From Pseudomonas izuensis (GTDB lineage: Bacteria > Pseudomonadota > Gammaproteobacteria > Pseudomonadales > Pseudomonadaceae): a stretch of DNA of 64,000 nucleotides. Location of the stretch: the NCBI RefSeq assembly GCF_009861505.1, contig NZ_WTFT01000050.1:33645-97644 (forward strand), given 5' to 3'. The position numbers and the translations under genes were made by a program. The notes beneath the pieces were generated by a model. That model saw only the letters and a program-made list of their open reading frames with translations. It made no database searches and was not told the DNA's origin. Positions 25,678 to 34,683 of this stretch are shown in pieces (within the stretch, counting starts at the first letter, position 1; each line of letters opens with the position of its first letter).

Positions 25678-25688
25678 AAAGGCAAAAG

Positions 25689-25724
25689 AAACGCCCCGCC
25701 CTCAATGAGGGCGGGGCGTTTTTA
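25689..25724. terminator. Bidirectional Rho-independent terminator
   Basis: Stem ACGCCCCGCCCTC/GAGGGCGGGGCGT with loop AATG, TTTTTATT on the plus side and TTTCTTTT on the minus side. It serves convergent PA4642-like (+) and mqo (-). Confidence 0.92.
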
Positions 25725-25735
25725 TTGGCGCTGGA

Positions 25736-27244
25736 TCAAGCGTAGCTTTCGGTTTCGCTACTGGCTTCAACCAGTTCCAGTGCGACGTTGTTCTGCGCAT
25801 TGATCTTGCGATACAGCGCAGCGTCGGTTTCCAGGACTTTCTCCCGAGCCGGGAAGATTTCCGCCAGTTTGGCGGCCCATTCGCCTTTGGCCTTGCCCGG
25901 GAAGCATTTTTCGATCAGTTCCAGCATGATCGAAACGGTCACCGACGCACCTGGCGACGCACCCAGCAGGGCGGCAAGGGAGCCGTCCTTGGCCGCGACC
26001 AATTCGGTACCGAACTGCAGGACGCCGCCTTTTTTCGGGTCTTTCTTGATGATCTGCACCCGTTGGCCGGCCACTTCCAGGCGCCAGTCTTCGGCTTTCG
26101 CTTGCGGGTAGAAGCGACGCAGGGATTCCAGGCGTTGCTCCATCGATTGCATCACTTCGCTGACCAGGTATTTGGTCAGGTCCATGTTGTTTTTCGCCAC
26201 GGCCAGCATCGGGCCGATGTTGCCGGCGCGAACCGACATCGGCAGGTCCATGAAGGAGCCGTGCTTGAGGAACTTGGTGGTGAAGCCCGCATAGGGTCCG
26301 AACAGCAGGGATTTCTTGCCGTCGACGACGCGGGTGTCCAGGTGCGGTACGGACATCGGTGGCGAACCGACGGCAGCCTGGCTGTACACCTTGGCCTGGT
26401 GATGCTTGACCACTTCCGGGTTGTCGCAACGCAGCCACTGACCACTGATCGGGAAGCCGCCGAAGCCTTTGCTCTCCTCGATGCCCGAAGCCTGCAGCAG
26501 CGGCAAAGCCGCGCCGCCAGCGCCGAGGAAGACGAATTTGGCATCTACTTCGCGGGTGTTGCCGCTGTTGACGTCCTTGATGCTGACGGTCCAGCCGCCG
26601 TTGCTGCGCTTCAGGCCGGTCACGCGCTTGCAGTACTTGACCTGGGCATCGGGTGCGCTGGTCAGGTGCTTGAGCAACTGGTTGGTCAGGGCGCCGAAAT
26701 TGACGTCGGTACCATTGATCACGCGGGTGGCCGCGAGGGTTTCGCCAGGATCGCGCCCCGGCATCATCAGAGGCATCCACTCGGCCATCTTGGCCTTGTC
26801 TTCGGTGTATTCCATGTCGGCGAAGGCGTGGTGCTTATGCAGCACGTTGAAGCGTTCCTTGAGGAAGGACACGCCGCTGTCGCCCTGCACGAAACTCAGG
26901 TGTGGCACCGGACTGATAAACGATTTGCACGAGCCGAACGTGCCTTTCTTGGTCAGGTACGACCAGAACTGCTTCGACACCTCGAACTGGGTGTTGATGT
27001 GCACGGCTTTCTTGATGTCGACGGTGCCATTGGCAGCCTGCGGCGTGTAATTCAGCTCACACAGGCCGGCGTGACCGGTACCGGCGTTGTTCCATGGGTT
27101 GGAACTCTCCGCGGCACCGGAATCCATCAGCTCGACGACTTCCAGCTTGATCGCGGGGTCGAGCTCTTTGAGCAGTACGGCGAGGGTGGCGCTCATGATG
27201 CCGGCCCCTACCAGTACTACGTCGACTGCTTCGTTATGCGCCAT
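25736..27244 (-). CDS. mqo: Malate:quinone oxidoreductase
   Basis: 502 aa, full Mqo length. FAD-binding DVVLVGAGIMSATLAVLL at the N-terminus, then NNAGTGHAGLCELNY, and a C-terminal VAAKDGSLAALLGASPGAS block, all typical of Mqo. This peripheral membrane flavoenzyme oxidises malate to oxaloacetate and feeds electrons to quinone. It is a TCA-cycle step that pseudomonads use in place of or beside NAD-malate dehydrogenase. ATG with TTGGAGA upstream. A 736-nt gene-poor leader region lies in front of it. Confidence 0.97.
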   Translation of the reverse strand: MAHNEAVDVVLVGAGIMSATLAVLLKELDPAIKLEVVELMDSGAAESSNPWNNAGTGHAGLCELNYTPQAANGTVDIKKAVHINTQFEVSKQFWSYLTKKGTFGSCKSFISPVPHLSFVQGDSGVSFLKERFNVLHKHHAFADMEYTEDKAKMAEWMPLMMPGRDPGETLAATRVINGTDVNFGALTNQLLKHLTSAPDAQVKYCKRVTGLKRSNGGWTVSIKDVNSGNTREVDAKFVFLGAGGAALPLLQASGIEESKGFGGFPISGQWLRCDNPEVVKHHQAKVYSQAAVGSPPMSVPHLDTRVVDGKKSLLFGPYAGFTTKFLKHGSFMDLPMSVRAGNIGPMLAVAKNNMDLTKYLVSEVMQSMEQRLESLRRFYPQAKAEDWRLEVAGQRVQIIKKDPKKGGVLQFGTELVAAKDGSLAALLGASPGASVTVSIMLELIEKCFPGKAKGEWAAKLAEIFPAREKVLETDAALYRKINAQNNVALELVEASSETESYA

Positions 27245-27980
27245 TTAACGCGTCTCCAAAATCTGCAGCACCAAATTGACGGCATGGCTGCCAGGCGTTC
27301 CGGGGCGTGTCTGTAATGCCCAGGTACCCATGGCAGGATCGCCATGTCCGAATCTTCGCAATTTATCGCAACTTCGACGGACGCTACCTGCCGGGCCTAT
27401 GAGCCATATGAACTCATTTCAGCGCGCGGGAGGCAATTCGACTTATGGTCGATACATCCGTTTGTGCAACCAAATCCGTAGCGGACAGGCTTCAGGCTCC
27501 GGTGTTCGAGGAATACTCGGTCCTGTGTCGTCGGGCTGTTGTAGACGCTAATGGTGCATGTTCAGACGCAAAACTATTCATTTGCTCGCCACACTCTTGT
27601 GAAGTTGTGAAAACCCGTTTTTTTCACGCTCTTTTGAAGACGTGAACCTCAAAAAGGGCTGTCCCAGCCTGGCACCGTGCCCGGATGGATTGCCGCCATG
27701 GGATACAGGGCAGGCAAAACGGGCAAACAGCTCAGTGACCGAGCGTAATGACAGCTCTGCAGATTCGCGAAAAGTGGAGGTTTTGCTCAACAAAACAGCA
27801 AGCGCGCCAGCTTCACTCGATCTGTGTGGGCGGCTCTCTGTGGGCGGTGCGGGGTGTCAATACAAGCGCATTGACGATGCTGCGAGGCCCGATCAGGAGA
27901 CGTCCTTATAATCGGGGGGAGATTGTATCTAAGAAACGCAGGGAAATGGTCGTGTTTAATGACTTTTATTAGGTGTTTGG
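27245..27980. other. Gene-poor 736-nt region upstream of mqo
   Basis: No convincing gene, tRNA or REPIN. It has several short overlapping frames on both strands and a lower GC content in parts (27590-27650 has T- and A-runs). A minus-strand frame of 71 codons (27578-27793) with ARFACPVSHGGNPSGHG could be a decayed or small gene but has no clear ribosome-binding site. It must contain the mqo promoter, and could hold a small RNA or a long leader. Confidence 0.5.
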
Positions 27981-28220
27981 TCAGGTCGTCATCAGCTGTT
28001 GTGCGCGCGAGCGTGGCTGATGCTGCTGCGAAACAACGCGGGCACCGGCCGGCAGCGGCTGATTCAGCCAATTCAGGCAGATCTCTTCGATCTCGACCCA
28101 GCCATCGCCCATGGGCTGCAGGCTGCATTGCCTGAAGGCCTGGCAGTGGCCGTTGCGGTCGAGCAGGGCGAAGCAGCGGTGCAGCGGGCGTGGTGCGAAC
28201 AGAGAGATCAGATGACGCAT
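27981..28220 (-). CDS. Small conserved hypothetical protein
   Basis: 79 aa from the ATG at 28220: starts MRHLISLFAPRPLHRCFALLD and has a GDGWVEIEEICLNWL centre, reading like a small Pseudomonas protein with a mostly beta N-terminal half. No signal peptide, no motif with a known function. A longer frame (25 more codons upstream) is not supported by a better start. It is divergent from the YajG-like lipoprotein gene. Confidence 0.6.
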   Translation of the reverse strand: MRHLISLFAPRPLHRCFALLDRNGHCQAFRQCSLQPMGDGWVEIEEICLNWLNQPLPAGARVVSQQHQPRSRAQQLMTT

Positions 28221-28424
28221 GGTGACGTACCGTGTGAGTGACTGCCGAAAAGATTGCCTGCAGGCCATGACGTACACGTGTATGAGCGGTGACATCTGTG
28301 TGACAGGAACCGCATTGCCAAGGGTTTGTCAGAGATTTCATCAAACACTGTGCGGTGCTGGTTACCCGCAGTGGCGCACCGCTATACTGCCGGCCTGTTT
28401 GTGCCTGATTCTGGAGAGAAGAGC

Positions 28425-29009
28425 ATGTTGCAACGCCTGTTGTTCGGTTTGATCACTGTGACCAGTTTGACGCTGGTTGGCTGCGCCCACAGCCCGCAAC
28501 AACTGAACCCGGAACCCAAGCTGACGGCGCAACTGGCACCGGTAGGTCACGGTCAGCCGGTGGTGGTGCGCGTTGTAGACGGTCGTCCATCGCCAACCCT
28601 GGGTACCCGTGGTGGCCTGTATCCGGAGACCAGCGCGATTACCGTACAGGGCGCGCAGATCCTGCCGAAGCTGCAGGCCCAGGCTGAAGCAGCCGTGCGT
28701 CTGTTGGGCTTCACCCCGACAGCCAATGCGATGAACGCTCCACAATTGACGGTGACCCTGGCCGAGCTGAAGTATCAGTCGCCTAAAGAAGGCATGTATG
28801 TGACCGAAGCGACCATCGGCGCGACATTCCGCTCCGATGTACAGAATGCCAACCGTCGCTACAGCGGTCGTTACGGCTCGTCCCTGGACCAGCGCTTCGG
28901 CATGGCGCCGAACCAGGAAACCAACACCAAGCTGGTCAGCGACGTATTGAGCGATGCGCTGACCCGTCTGTTCAAAGACCCGACCGTGGGTCAGATTCTC
29001 GGCGAATAA
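28425..29009 (+). CDS. YajG-family outer-membrane lipoprotein
   Basis: 194 aa from ATG with GGAGAGAAG upstream. Lipoprotein signal with LVGC (Cys20), followed by VVVRVVDGRPSPTLGTRGGLYPETSAI, the family's conserved segment, and a C-terminal SDVLSDALTRLFKDPTV. YajG proteins are lipoproteins of unknown function; in a cell-envelope context they are sometimes beside peptidoglycan-recycling genes, but not here. A possible -10 TATACT lies at 28383-28388. A strong terminator follows. Confidence 0.88.
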   Translation: MLQRLLFGLITVTSLTLVGCAHSPQQLNPEPKLTAQLAPVGHGQPVVVRVVDGRPSPTLGTRGGLYPETSAITVQGAQILPKLQAQAEAAVRLLGFTPTANAMNAPQLTVTLAELKYQSPKEGMYVTEATIGATFRSDVQNANRRYSGRYGSSLDQRFGMAPNQETNTKLVSDVLSDALTRLFKDPTVGQILGE

Positions 29010-29024
29010 CCCTTCGCGAGATGC

Positions 29025-29061
29025 AAAAAAGCCCGGTGCCAGCAATGGCTCCGGGCTTTTT
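29025..29061 (+). terminator. Rho-independent terminator after the YajG-like gene
   Basis: A-tract, stem AGCCCGG/CCGGGCT with a 14-nt loop and a TTTTT tail; it follows the stop codon by 15 nt. Confidence 0.88.
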
Positions 29062-29075
29062 CATGTCTATTCAAC

Positions 29076-29175
29076 TGTAGGAGCGAGCCTGCTCGCGATG
29101 GTCGTTAACGATTACGCGGGGTATCTGATACCCCGTGGTGTTTTCAAGTCCATCGCGAGCAGGCTCGCTCCTACA
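29076..29175. repeat. REPIN
   Basis: Arms TGTAGGAGCGAGCCTGCTCG and CGAGCAGGCTCGCTCCTACA; the centre begins GATGGTCGTTAACGATTACG, similar to the centres at 46.8 and 57.65 kb. Confidence 0.93.
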
Positions 29176-29189
29176 AGGGGTCGTATGTA

Positions 29190-29396
29190 TCAGGCGGCTT
29201 CGCAGTAAAAATCCAGCACACTCACGCCCGTCAGCAAATCCGCTTCCGGCAAATCCGCGTGTTGATGACCGCCTAGCGCGCAATACACCAGCCAATGACG
29301 GTCCTGAACGTTGAAGGCGAGACTGTCGACGAGGATTTGTTGTTCGTCGCTGTGATTGATCAGATAGAGGCGATCCTGGTTTTCGGCGTGGAGCAT
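29190..29396 (-). CDS. Small conserved hypothetical protein
   Basis: 68 aa from an ATG with AGGGA about 8 nt upstream. Sequence starts MLHAENQDRLYLINHSDEQQ and has a DLPEADLLTG centre; no signal, membrane segment or known motif. The codon use and start signal support a real gene; function not recognised. It ends 14 nt before the REPIN and is divergent from the following membrane protein gene. Confidence 0.62.
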   Translation of the reverse strand: MLHAENQDRLYLINHSDEQQILVDSLAFNVQDRHWLVYCALGGHQHADLPEADLLTGVSVLDFYCEAA

Positions 29397-29589
29397 GACG
29401 TAGTCCCTGTCGGTTTCGAGGGGCGACAGACTGGCGCATTCAGATGACGACGCCGTGACGCAGGACAGTCATTGGTCAATTGCTGCGTTTTTTGTCGGAA
29501 AGGGAGGGCATGCAGGGAAGCTTTCGGTAGAATCCGCGCCGCGGTCGTCGGTTCGGCGTCTGCCACACCTGTTTTGTCTGAGGCTAGTG

Positions 29590-29868
29590 ATGTCGCTGCA
29601 TTTGATGACGCTGTTAACCGCCCATCCCGCCAAATTGATCAACCTGCTGGCCTTGTTCTTTGCCTTCCCGGGCGGCTGGTTGCTGCACGCGACCCGGCGT
29701 CGCGAACAACGCGCGATGGCCAGCCTCCAGGCGCAGCGCCAGAGCAGCCCCAGCGTAGAGCCCACACTGGATTGGGCGACCTTGCGCATGAACCGGTTTT
29801 TCTACCGCTTCGGCTTTGCCTGCCTCGGCTTGGCACTGCTCGTATCCTGGATCAGCACGCGCGTCTGA
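29590..29868 (+). CDS. Small membrane protein, conserved hypothetical
   Basis: 92 aa with two hydrophobic segments (about residues 14-30 and 72-88) separated by a basic loop RRREQRAMASLQAQRQ, so a hairpin inner-membrane protein with the loop in the cytoplasm is likely. The start chosen is the ATG at 29590; 45 upstream codons of the open frame are not supported. No function recognised. A REPIN follows 8 nt after the stop. Confidence 0.72.
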   Translation: MSLHLMTLLTAHPAKLINLLALFFAFPGGWLLHATRRREQRAMASLQAQRQSSPSVEPTLDWATLRMNRFFYRFGFACLGLALLVSWISTRV

Positions 29869-29876
29869 CGGTAGAC

Positions 29877-29968
29877 CTGTAGGAGCCGGCTTGCTGGCGA
29901 TGACGGCGCATCAAGCAACATTGATTGCGCCTGACATACCGCTATCGCCAGCAAGCCGGCTCCTACAG
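29877..29968. repeat. REPIN
   Basis: Arms CTGTAGGAGCCGGCTTGCTG and CAGCAAGCCGGCTCCTACAG; the GCCGGCTTGC arm variant, as in the partial copy at the right end of the window. Confidence 0.93.
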
Positions 29969-29988
29969 AGTCACTCGTGCATTTCAAA

Positions 29989-31155
29989 TTAAAGCGGCAG
30001 ACCCGCCTTGACCCGATACTGATTGCGCACCGGCGTCGCATATTGCAGCACCAGGAACGGGCGATGTTCTTCAGGGCAGGCGTCCAGGCGTTGCTGCCAC
30101 TGCTCCTGGGCCTTGGCCAGTTCGTCGGCCGCGAACAGCTCGGCGGCGCTTGGCACCTGCAATAGTGGGTCGGCGTCTTTCCACTGCGCGTAAGCCAGGT
30201 AATGCACCGGGAACAGGCGGTAGCCGCCAAGAATCTGCCTGTCCATCTCGACCGCCAATTGCTTGGTATCTTCGAACAGTTCAGTAATCGGCGCGGCAAA
30301 GTTCACGTGCACCCGACCTTTATAGCCGGTGATGCCCTTGGCGATGCTCACGTCGTCTTCGCCGGGTGCCTTGGTGTAGCTGCCGGTGGTGGCGCGGATG
30401 TAGAGTTCGCGGGCCTTGGCCTGGTCGCACGGGTCGTATTCGTAGCTGATCGACACCGGTGTCAGGTTCAGCGAACGGATGACGTCGCCGAACGGCTCGT
30501 CCTTGCGGCTCATGTGGAACATCTTGAGAATCGCCGACTCGGTACGGTCATCGCCGTCCTTGGCCCGGCCTTCGGCCTGGGCGATCCAGATCGAGGCGCA
30601 ATCGTTGCGGATCGAATGGTTGATGTAGGCCGAAAGCAACTGATAAGCGGCCATTTTTTCGCGGCGTCCGGTAATCGAACGGTGCACGATAAAGCTCTTG
30701 TTCAGGCGCATCAGGTCGCTGACGAAGGGCTTTTGCAGCAGGTTGTCGCCGATGGCGATGCGCGGGGTCGGCAGGCCGGCGTGGTACACGGCGTAGTTGA
30801 CGAAGGCCGGGTCCATCACGATGTCGCGGTGATTGGCGATGAACAGATAGGCGCTGCCGGACTTGAATTGCTCGACACCGGTGTAGGTCACCCCATCCGT
30901 GGCCCGCTCGATGGTGTGGTCGACGTAATACTCGACTTTGTCCTGCAAGGTGGCCACCGACGTGATGCCGGCGAACTCACGACGCAGACGATGAGCTATA
31001 AGAGGTTTGAGCGCCCAGCCTAAAGCGCCGGCAAAGCGCGGGAAGCGGAAGTGGGTGAGGATATCTAGAAACGCCTTGTCGCCGAGCAGTCTTGCCAGCA
31101 CCGCTGGGACTTCGCTGTCGTCGTAAGGTCGGATGGCATCGAATTCGCCCATCAT
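29989..31155 (-). CDS. Glycerol-3-phosphate/1-acylglycerol-type acyltransferase
   Basis: 388 aa. Acyltransferase motif NHRDIVMD (HX4D type, about residue 107) and later motifs FIVHRS and AEGRAKDGDD identify the PlsB/PlsC superfamily. The long N-terminal region and a C-terminal tail of about 110 aa are outside the minimal PlsC domain. It probably acylates a lipid acceptor at the inner membrane; the acceptor is not known. Start is one of two adjacent ATGs. It is divergent from the CPXCG gene. Confidence 0.85.
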   Translation of the reverse strand: MMGEFDAIRPYDDSEVPAVLARLLGDKAFLDILTHFRFPRFAGALGWALKPLIAHRLRREFAGITSVATLQDKVEYYVDHTIERATDGVTYTGVEQFKSGSAYLFIANHRDIVMDPAFVNYAVYHAGLPTPRIAIGDNLLQKPFVSDLMRLNKSFIVHRSITGRREKMAAYQLLSAYINHSIRNDCASIWIAQAEGRAKDGDDRTESAILKMFHMSRKDEPFGDVIRSLNLTPVSISYEYDPCDQAKARELYIRATTGSYTKAPGEDDVSIAKGITGYKGRVHVNFAAPITELFEDTKQLAVEMDRQILGGYRLFPVHYLAYAQWKDADPLLQVPSAAELFAADELAKAQEQWQQRLDACPEEHRPFLVLQYATPVRNQYRVKAGLPL

Positions 31156-31293
31156 GCTCTCTTGTTAGAAACGGCTAGGGTAAGTAAAGGTTCGGATCGA
31201 AAACCGGCAGGGTACGGTCTGAAAAAGTAGCCAGACAAAATAGCCCTGCAAATAGACCGGCGATTATACGCACAAGTCACCTGGGAGACCGCG

Positions 31294-31476
31294 ATGCTGG
31301 AAGCCGCAGTGTATGAATGTCCGTATTGTGGAGAGGAAGTCGAGACCACTGTGGATCTGTCCGGTGGGGATCAGACCTATATTGAAGACTGCCAGGTGTG
31401 CTGCAAGCCGATAACCTTTGTTTTGCAGGTTCATGAACAAGAATGGCATCTCGAAGTGTTCAGTGAGAACGATTGA
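31294..31476 (+). CDS. CPXCG-motif cysteine-rich zinc-ribbon protein
   Basis: 60 aa. Two cysteine pairs, ECPYCGEE (residues 9-12) and CQVCC (33-37), form a predicted zinc ribbon, matching the small CPXCG family. It probably binds Zn and a macromolecular partner; function unknown. GAGACC lies before the ATG. It is 8 nt upstream of a DUF2007 gene and likely cotranscribed with it and the SRAP gene. Confidence 0.88.
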   Translation: MLEAAVYECPYCGEEVETTVDLSGGDQTYIEDCQVCCKPITFVLQVHEQEWHLEVFSEND

Positions 31477-31484
31477 GGGCATCC

Positions 31485-31745
31485 ATGCAGCGAATCTACG
31501 AACCGGAAAACCTCATGGAAGGCGAGTTACTGCAAAGCATGCTCGCCAGCGAGGGCATCGAGGCGCATCTGGTGGGGCGCGATCTGCTGGGCGGGACGGG
31601 AGAGCTGCCGATTTTCGGCCTGCTGGGTCTGTCTGTGGATAACGACCAGGCCGAATACGCCCGCGAGCTGATCAGTGCGTACAATGCCGCGCTGCCGCTT
31701 TCGGGCGATGAACCGGAAAGCTTTCCCGGTACGCTGGTCTGTTAG
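31485..31745 (+). CDS. DUF2007 domain protein
   Basis: 86 aa. The N-terminal pattern RIYEPENLMEGELLQSMLASEGIEAHLVG and the VDNDQAEYARELI segment are those of the putative signal-transducing DUF2007 family (PII-like ferredoxin fold). The start is the ATG at 31485 after GAGGGC; four codons of frame lie upstream. Role unknown; it lies between a zinc-ribbon gene and the SRAP gene. Confidence 0.85.
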   Translation: MQRIYEPENLMEGELLQSMLASEGIEAHLVGRDLLGGTGELPIFGLLGLSVDNDQAEYARELISAYNAALPLSGDEPESFPGTLVC

Positions 31746-31781
31746 GCTGGCCGTTCGTTTGATCAAGAGTTGTGCTGCCCC

Positions 31782-32405
31782 ATGTGTGGACGTTATGCCC
31801 TGTTTCGCTGGAATCCCGCCTTCGCGGCCCTGCCTGGCTTTCCCGCCGATCAGCAGGCCCAGTGGAATATTTCCCCCAATGATTCGGTGTTGATGCTGCG
31901 TGCCGGTGCGGACGGTCAGCGCGAGTTGGCGCGTGCGCGCTGGGGCCTGACGCCGCCGTGGCTGACCGATCTTTCGCGCACGCCCGCCCATGCCCGGGCC
32001 GAAACCGTGGCCGAACAGCCGATGTTTCGCCAGGCCCTTCGCGAACGGCGCTGTTTGTTGCCGGCCAACGGTTTCTACGAATGGCGCGGCACCACGCGCA
32101 AGCGCCCGTACTGGCTGACGCCGGGGGAGGGCTCTTCGCTGTTTTTCGCGGCGATCTGGGAAGCGTATCCGGTGCAGGAGCAGGTGTGGCTGAGCACGGC
32201 GGTCATCACCCAGCCGGCGGCCAGTCAGCGTCGACCGTTGATTCTCGATGCGGCGGGGCAGGAGGTATGGCTCAATCCGGATACGCCGTTGCATGCCTTG
32301 CAAGCCCTGCTCGCCAGTGAGCCCGCTGCGTTGCGCGAGCGGGTATTGGCCAATATGGTCAATGATCCGAAGCTCAATGGGCCGGAGTGCCTGACTCCGG
32401 GTTGA
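31782..32405 (+). CDS. SRAP-family (YedK/HMCES-like) protein with altered active site
   Basis: 207 aa starting MCGRY, so Cys2 becomes the N-terminal nucleophile after Met removal, as in YedK, which forms a thiazolidine crosslink with abasic sites in single-stranded DNA. The Glu of NGFYEW (Glu100) is kept. The conserved NARxET Asn is His70 (HARAET) and the conserved His of HDRRP is replaced (SQRRP, Ser148). The rest follows the family (WGLTPPW, ALRERRCLLPANG). It is a divergent SRAP paralogue; crosslinking may remain but resolution or lyase steps are doubtful. Last gene of the CPXCG-DUF2007-SRAP row. Confidence 0.87.
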   Translation: MCGRYALFRWNPAFAALPGFPADQQAQWNISPNDSVLMLRAGADGQRELARARWGLTPPWLTDLSRTPAHARAETVAEQPMFRQALRERRCLLPANGFYEWRGTTRKRPYWLTPGEGSSLFFAAIWEAYPVQEQVWLSTAVITQPAASQRRPLILDAAGQEVWLNPDTPLHALQALLASEPAALRERVLANMVNDPKLNGPECLTPG

Positions 32406-32425
32406 TAGGTTGTCTGGGATGACGC

Positions 32426-32515
32426 CATCGCGAGCAAGCTTTGCTCCCACAGTGTTGAGGCAACTCCCGATGGGGTGCCAGACGCTATCCTGTGGGAGCA
32501 AGGCTTGCCCGCGAT
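32426..32515. repeat. REPIN, outward orientation, imperfect arms
   Basis: CATCGCGAGCAAGCTTTGCTCCCACAG paired with CTGTGGGAGCAAGGCTTGCCCGCGAT; the arms differ in the middle, indicating two different REP variants or drift. It lies between the SRAP and convergent chemoreceptor genes. Confidence 0.88.
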
Positions 32516-32541
32516 AAGGTCCGAAGGACCTTCCGGCGATC

Positions 32542-34683
32542 CTAAACCTTGAACTGATTGATCAACCGCCGCTGCTGTTCGGCCAACTTGGTCAAATCCG
32601 CACTGGCCGCACTCGATTCATCCGCGCCGCCCGCCACTTCATTGGCCACTTGCCCGATATTGATCACGTTGCGGTTGATATCGTCCGCCACCGCACTTTG
32701 CTCCTCGGCGGCGCTGGCGATCTGGGTGTTCATGTCGTTGATCACCGACACCGCCTGGGTGATGGTTTCCAGGGCCTCGGCCGCCTTGGCTGCATGCTGC
32801 ACGCTTTCGTCGGTGCGGTTCTGGCTGTCTTCCATGACCCGCACCACATCCCGCGTGCCTTGTTGCAGCTGTTGAATCATGGTCTGGATTTCTTCCGTGG
32901 CCTTCTGGGTCTTCTGTGCCAGGTTGCGCACCTCGTCGGCCACCACTGCAAAACCGCGACCCTGTTCACCGGCCCGCGCCGCTTCGATGGCCGCGTTCAA
33001 TGCCAGCAGGTTGGTCTGTTCGGCAATCCCGCGAATGGCGGTGAGGATCGCATTGATGTTTTCGCTGTCCTTGGCCAGGGTTTGCACCACGCCGACGGCG
33101 CGACCGATTTCCACGGCCAGGGCACCGATGGCGTTCGAGGTGTCATGGACAATCTGTTTGCCCTGGCTGGCCGCCTGGTCGGCATGGCTGGCGGCTTGCG
33201 CAGCCTGGGTCGCGTTGCGGGCCACGTCCTGGGCGGTGGCGGTCATTTCCTGCACGGCCGTGGCCACTTGATCGATTTCAGCCATTTGCTTGTGCACGCC
33301 GGTGTTGGTGCGAATGGCGATGTCGGCGGTGTGCTCCGATGAATCGCTGACGCTCTGCACCGAGGTCACCACCTGGGTGATCATCACCTGCAACTTGGCC
33401 AGGAAGGTGTTGAAACCCTTGGCGATCGAGCCCAGTTCGTCGGAGCGGTCGCTGCTCAGGCGACGGGTCAGGTCGCCTTCACCTTGAGCGATGTCGTCGA
33501 GCATGGCGACCATCTGCTTCAGCGGGCGGGCAATGCCGTGGCCTACCAGCCAGATCACCAGCAAGCCGATACCGGCGATTAACAGACCCACCATAGCCAT
33601 GCCAAACGTGTCCGATTTGCGCTGGCTGTTCAGGTCGGCCTGAAGCTTTTGCAGGTCGGCCATCACCGCGTTCAGCGGCAGTTGAAGCATCAAGGTCCAG
33701 CGAGCGTCCGTCTGGCCGATGCCGAAAGGCAAGTACAGCTCGATCCGGCCCTGGGCCTTGTCGACGGTGTAGGTGACTTCGCCGCGCTTGAGATTGGCCA
33801 TATTGGCAATCTGCTTGCTGTCGAGGATATCGCTGACCTTTTCACCGAATTTGCTTGGGTCTTTGGTGTACGCAACGATCCGGCCATTACCGCCGATCAG
33901 GGCCATTTCCCCGGCGCCGCTGTAGAGTTTCTGGTTGGCGCCCAGGAGCATTTCCTGGATGAAGTTCACCGACAGGTCGGCGCCGACAATGCCCTGGAAG
34001 GTGCCGTTGAGCATGATCGGTTCAATAAAGGAGGCGAGCATGACGATTTTGTCGCCGACCTTGTAGGGCGCCGGATCGATCACGCAGGATTTTTTGGTCT
34101 CTTTCGAGCAAAGGTAGTACTCGCTGGCGCGCACACCCGTGGACAAGGTTTTCTGGTCATCCACGTCCACCAGTTTGTCCAGTCCGAGGCTGCCGTCTTC
34201 GTTGCGGAACCACCAGGGCAGGAAGCGCCCGTTACTGGCGTCGATGCCCACTACTTTCGTGCCGATGTAGGCCGCATCGTTGTGATCCAGTGCGTCTTTT
34301 TCCCAGCCGATGTAAGTGCCGAGAATTTTCGGGTTCCTGGCCACGTTTTCCTTGATCAGGCCGATCAATTGCTCGCGGCTGAGGCTCAGCGCAGGCTGGC
34401 CATCGGTCCCCGGAGTGCCGATCAGCGCGTTGACCCGTACCAGGCCCCCGGCAATCAGCAGCGGTGCTTCGAGTTCGCGTTGAATCTGGCTGACCTGGGT
34501 TTGCGCCAGGGACGTCAGGCGCTGTTCGATGACCTGCTCGAATTGCGTCTGGGTCCGCTCCTGAACCATGTCTTGCGTCCGTGCGCCGGAAAACAGTGCG
34601 TAGACCACCAGGGCTGCCACCACACTGAGCACGATGGCGCCGGCCAGGGCCGCCACGGAAAACTGGATTGATTTGAATTTCAT
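32542..34683 (-). CDS. Methyl-accepting chemotaxis protein with dCache-type sensor
   Basis: 713 aa from ATG with GGAG 6 nt upstream. Transmembrane segment 1 at about 7-30, a large periplasmic double-Cache ligand domain (about 40-355, with YYLCSKETKKSC carrying two Cys), transmembrane segment 2 at about 372-396, HAMP, and a C-terminal methyl-accepting signalling domain whose hairpin tip IAEQTNLLALNAAIEAARAGE is intact. No CheR-docking pentapeptide at the C-terminus. Ligand unknown; related receptors sense amino acids or organic acids. Confidence 0.95.
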   Translation of the reverse strand: MKFKSIQFSVAALAGAIVLSVVAALVVYALFSGARTQDMVQERTQTQFEQVIEQRLTSLAQTQVSQIQRELEAPLLIAGGLVRVNALIGTPGTDGQPALSLSREQLIGLIKENVARNPKILGTYIGWEKDALDHNDAAYIGTKVVGIDASNGRFLPWWFRNEDGSLGLDKLVDVDDQKTLSTGVRASEYYLCSKETKKSCVIDPAPYKVGDKIVMLASFIEPIMLNGTFQGIVGADLSVNFIQEMLLGANQKLYSGAGEMALIGGNGRIVAYTKDPSKFGEKVSDILDSKQIANMANLKRGEVTYTVDKAQGRIELYLPFGIGQTDARWTLMLQLPLNAVMADLQKLQADLNSQRKSDTFGMAMVGLLIAGIGLLVIWLVGHGIARPLKQMVAMLDDIAQGEGDLTRRLSSDRSDELGSIAKGFNTFLAKLQVMITQVVTSVQSVSDSSEHTADIAIRTNTGVHKQMAEIDQVATAVQEMTATAQDVARNATQAAQAASHADQAASQGKQIVHDTSNAIGALAVEIGRAVGVVQTLAKDSENINAILTAIRGIAEQTNLLALNAAIEAARAGEQGRGFAVVADEVRNLAQKTQKATEEIQTMIQQLQQGTRDVVRVMEDSQNRTDESVQHAAKAAEALETITQAVSVINDMNTQIASAAEEQSAVADDINRNVINIGQVANEVAGGADESSAASADLTKLAEQQRRLINQFKV

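Noticed and set aside
26063..27316. 417-codon plus-strand frame opposite mqo
   Set aside because: Shadow of the Mqo coding strand; no start signal or motif.
27578..27793. 71-codon minus-strand frame upstream of mqo as a gene
   Set aside because: No ribosome-binding site and no family match; kept only as part of the gene-poor region.
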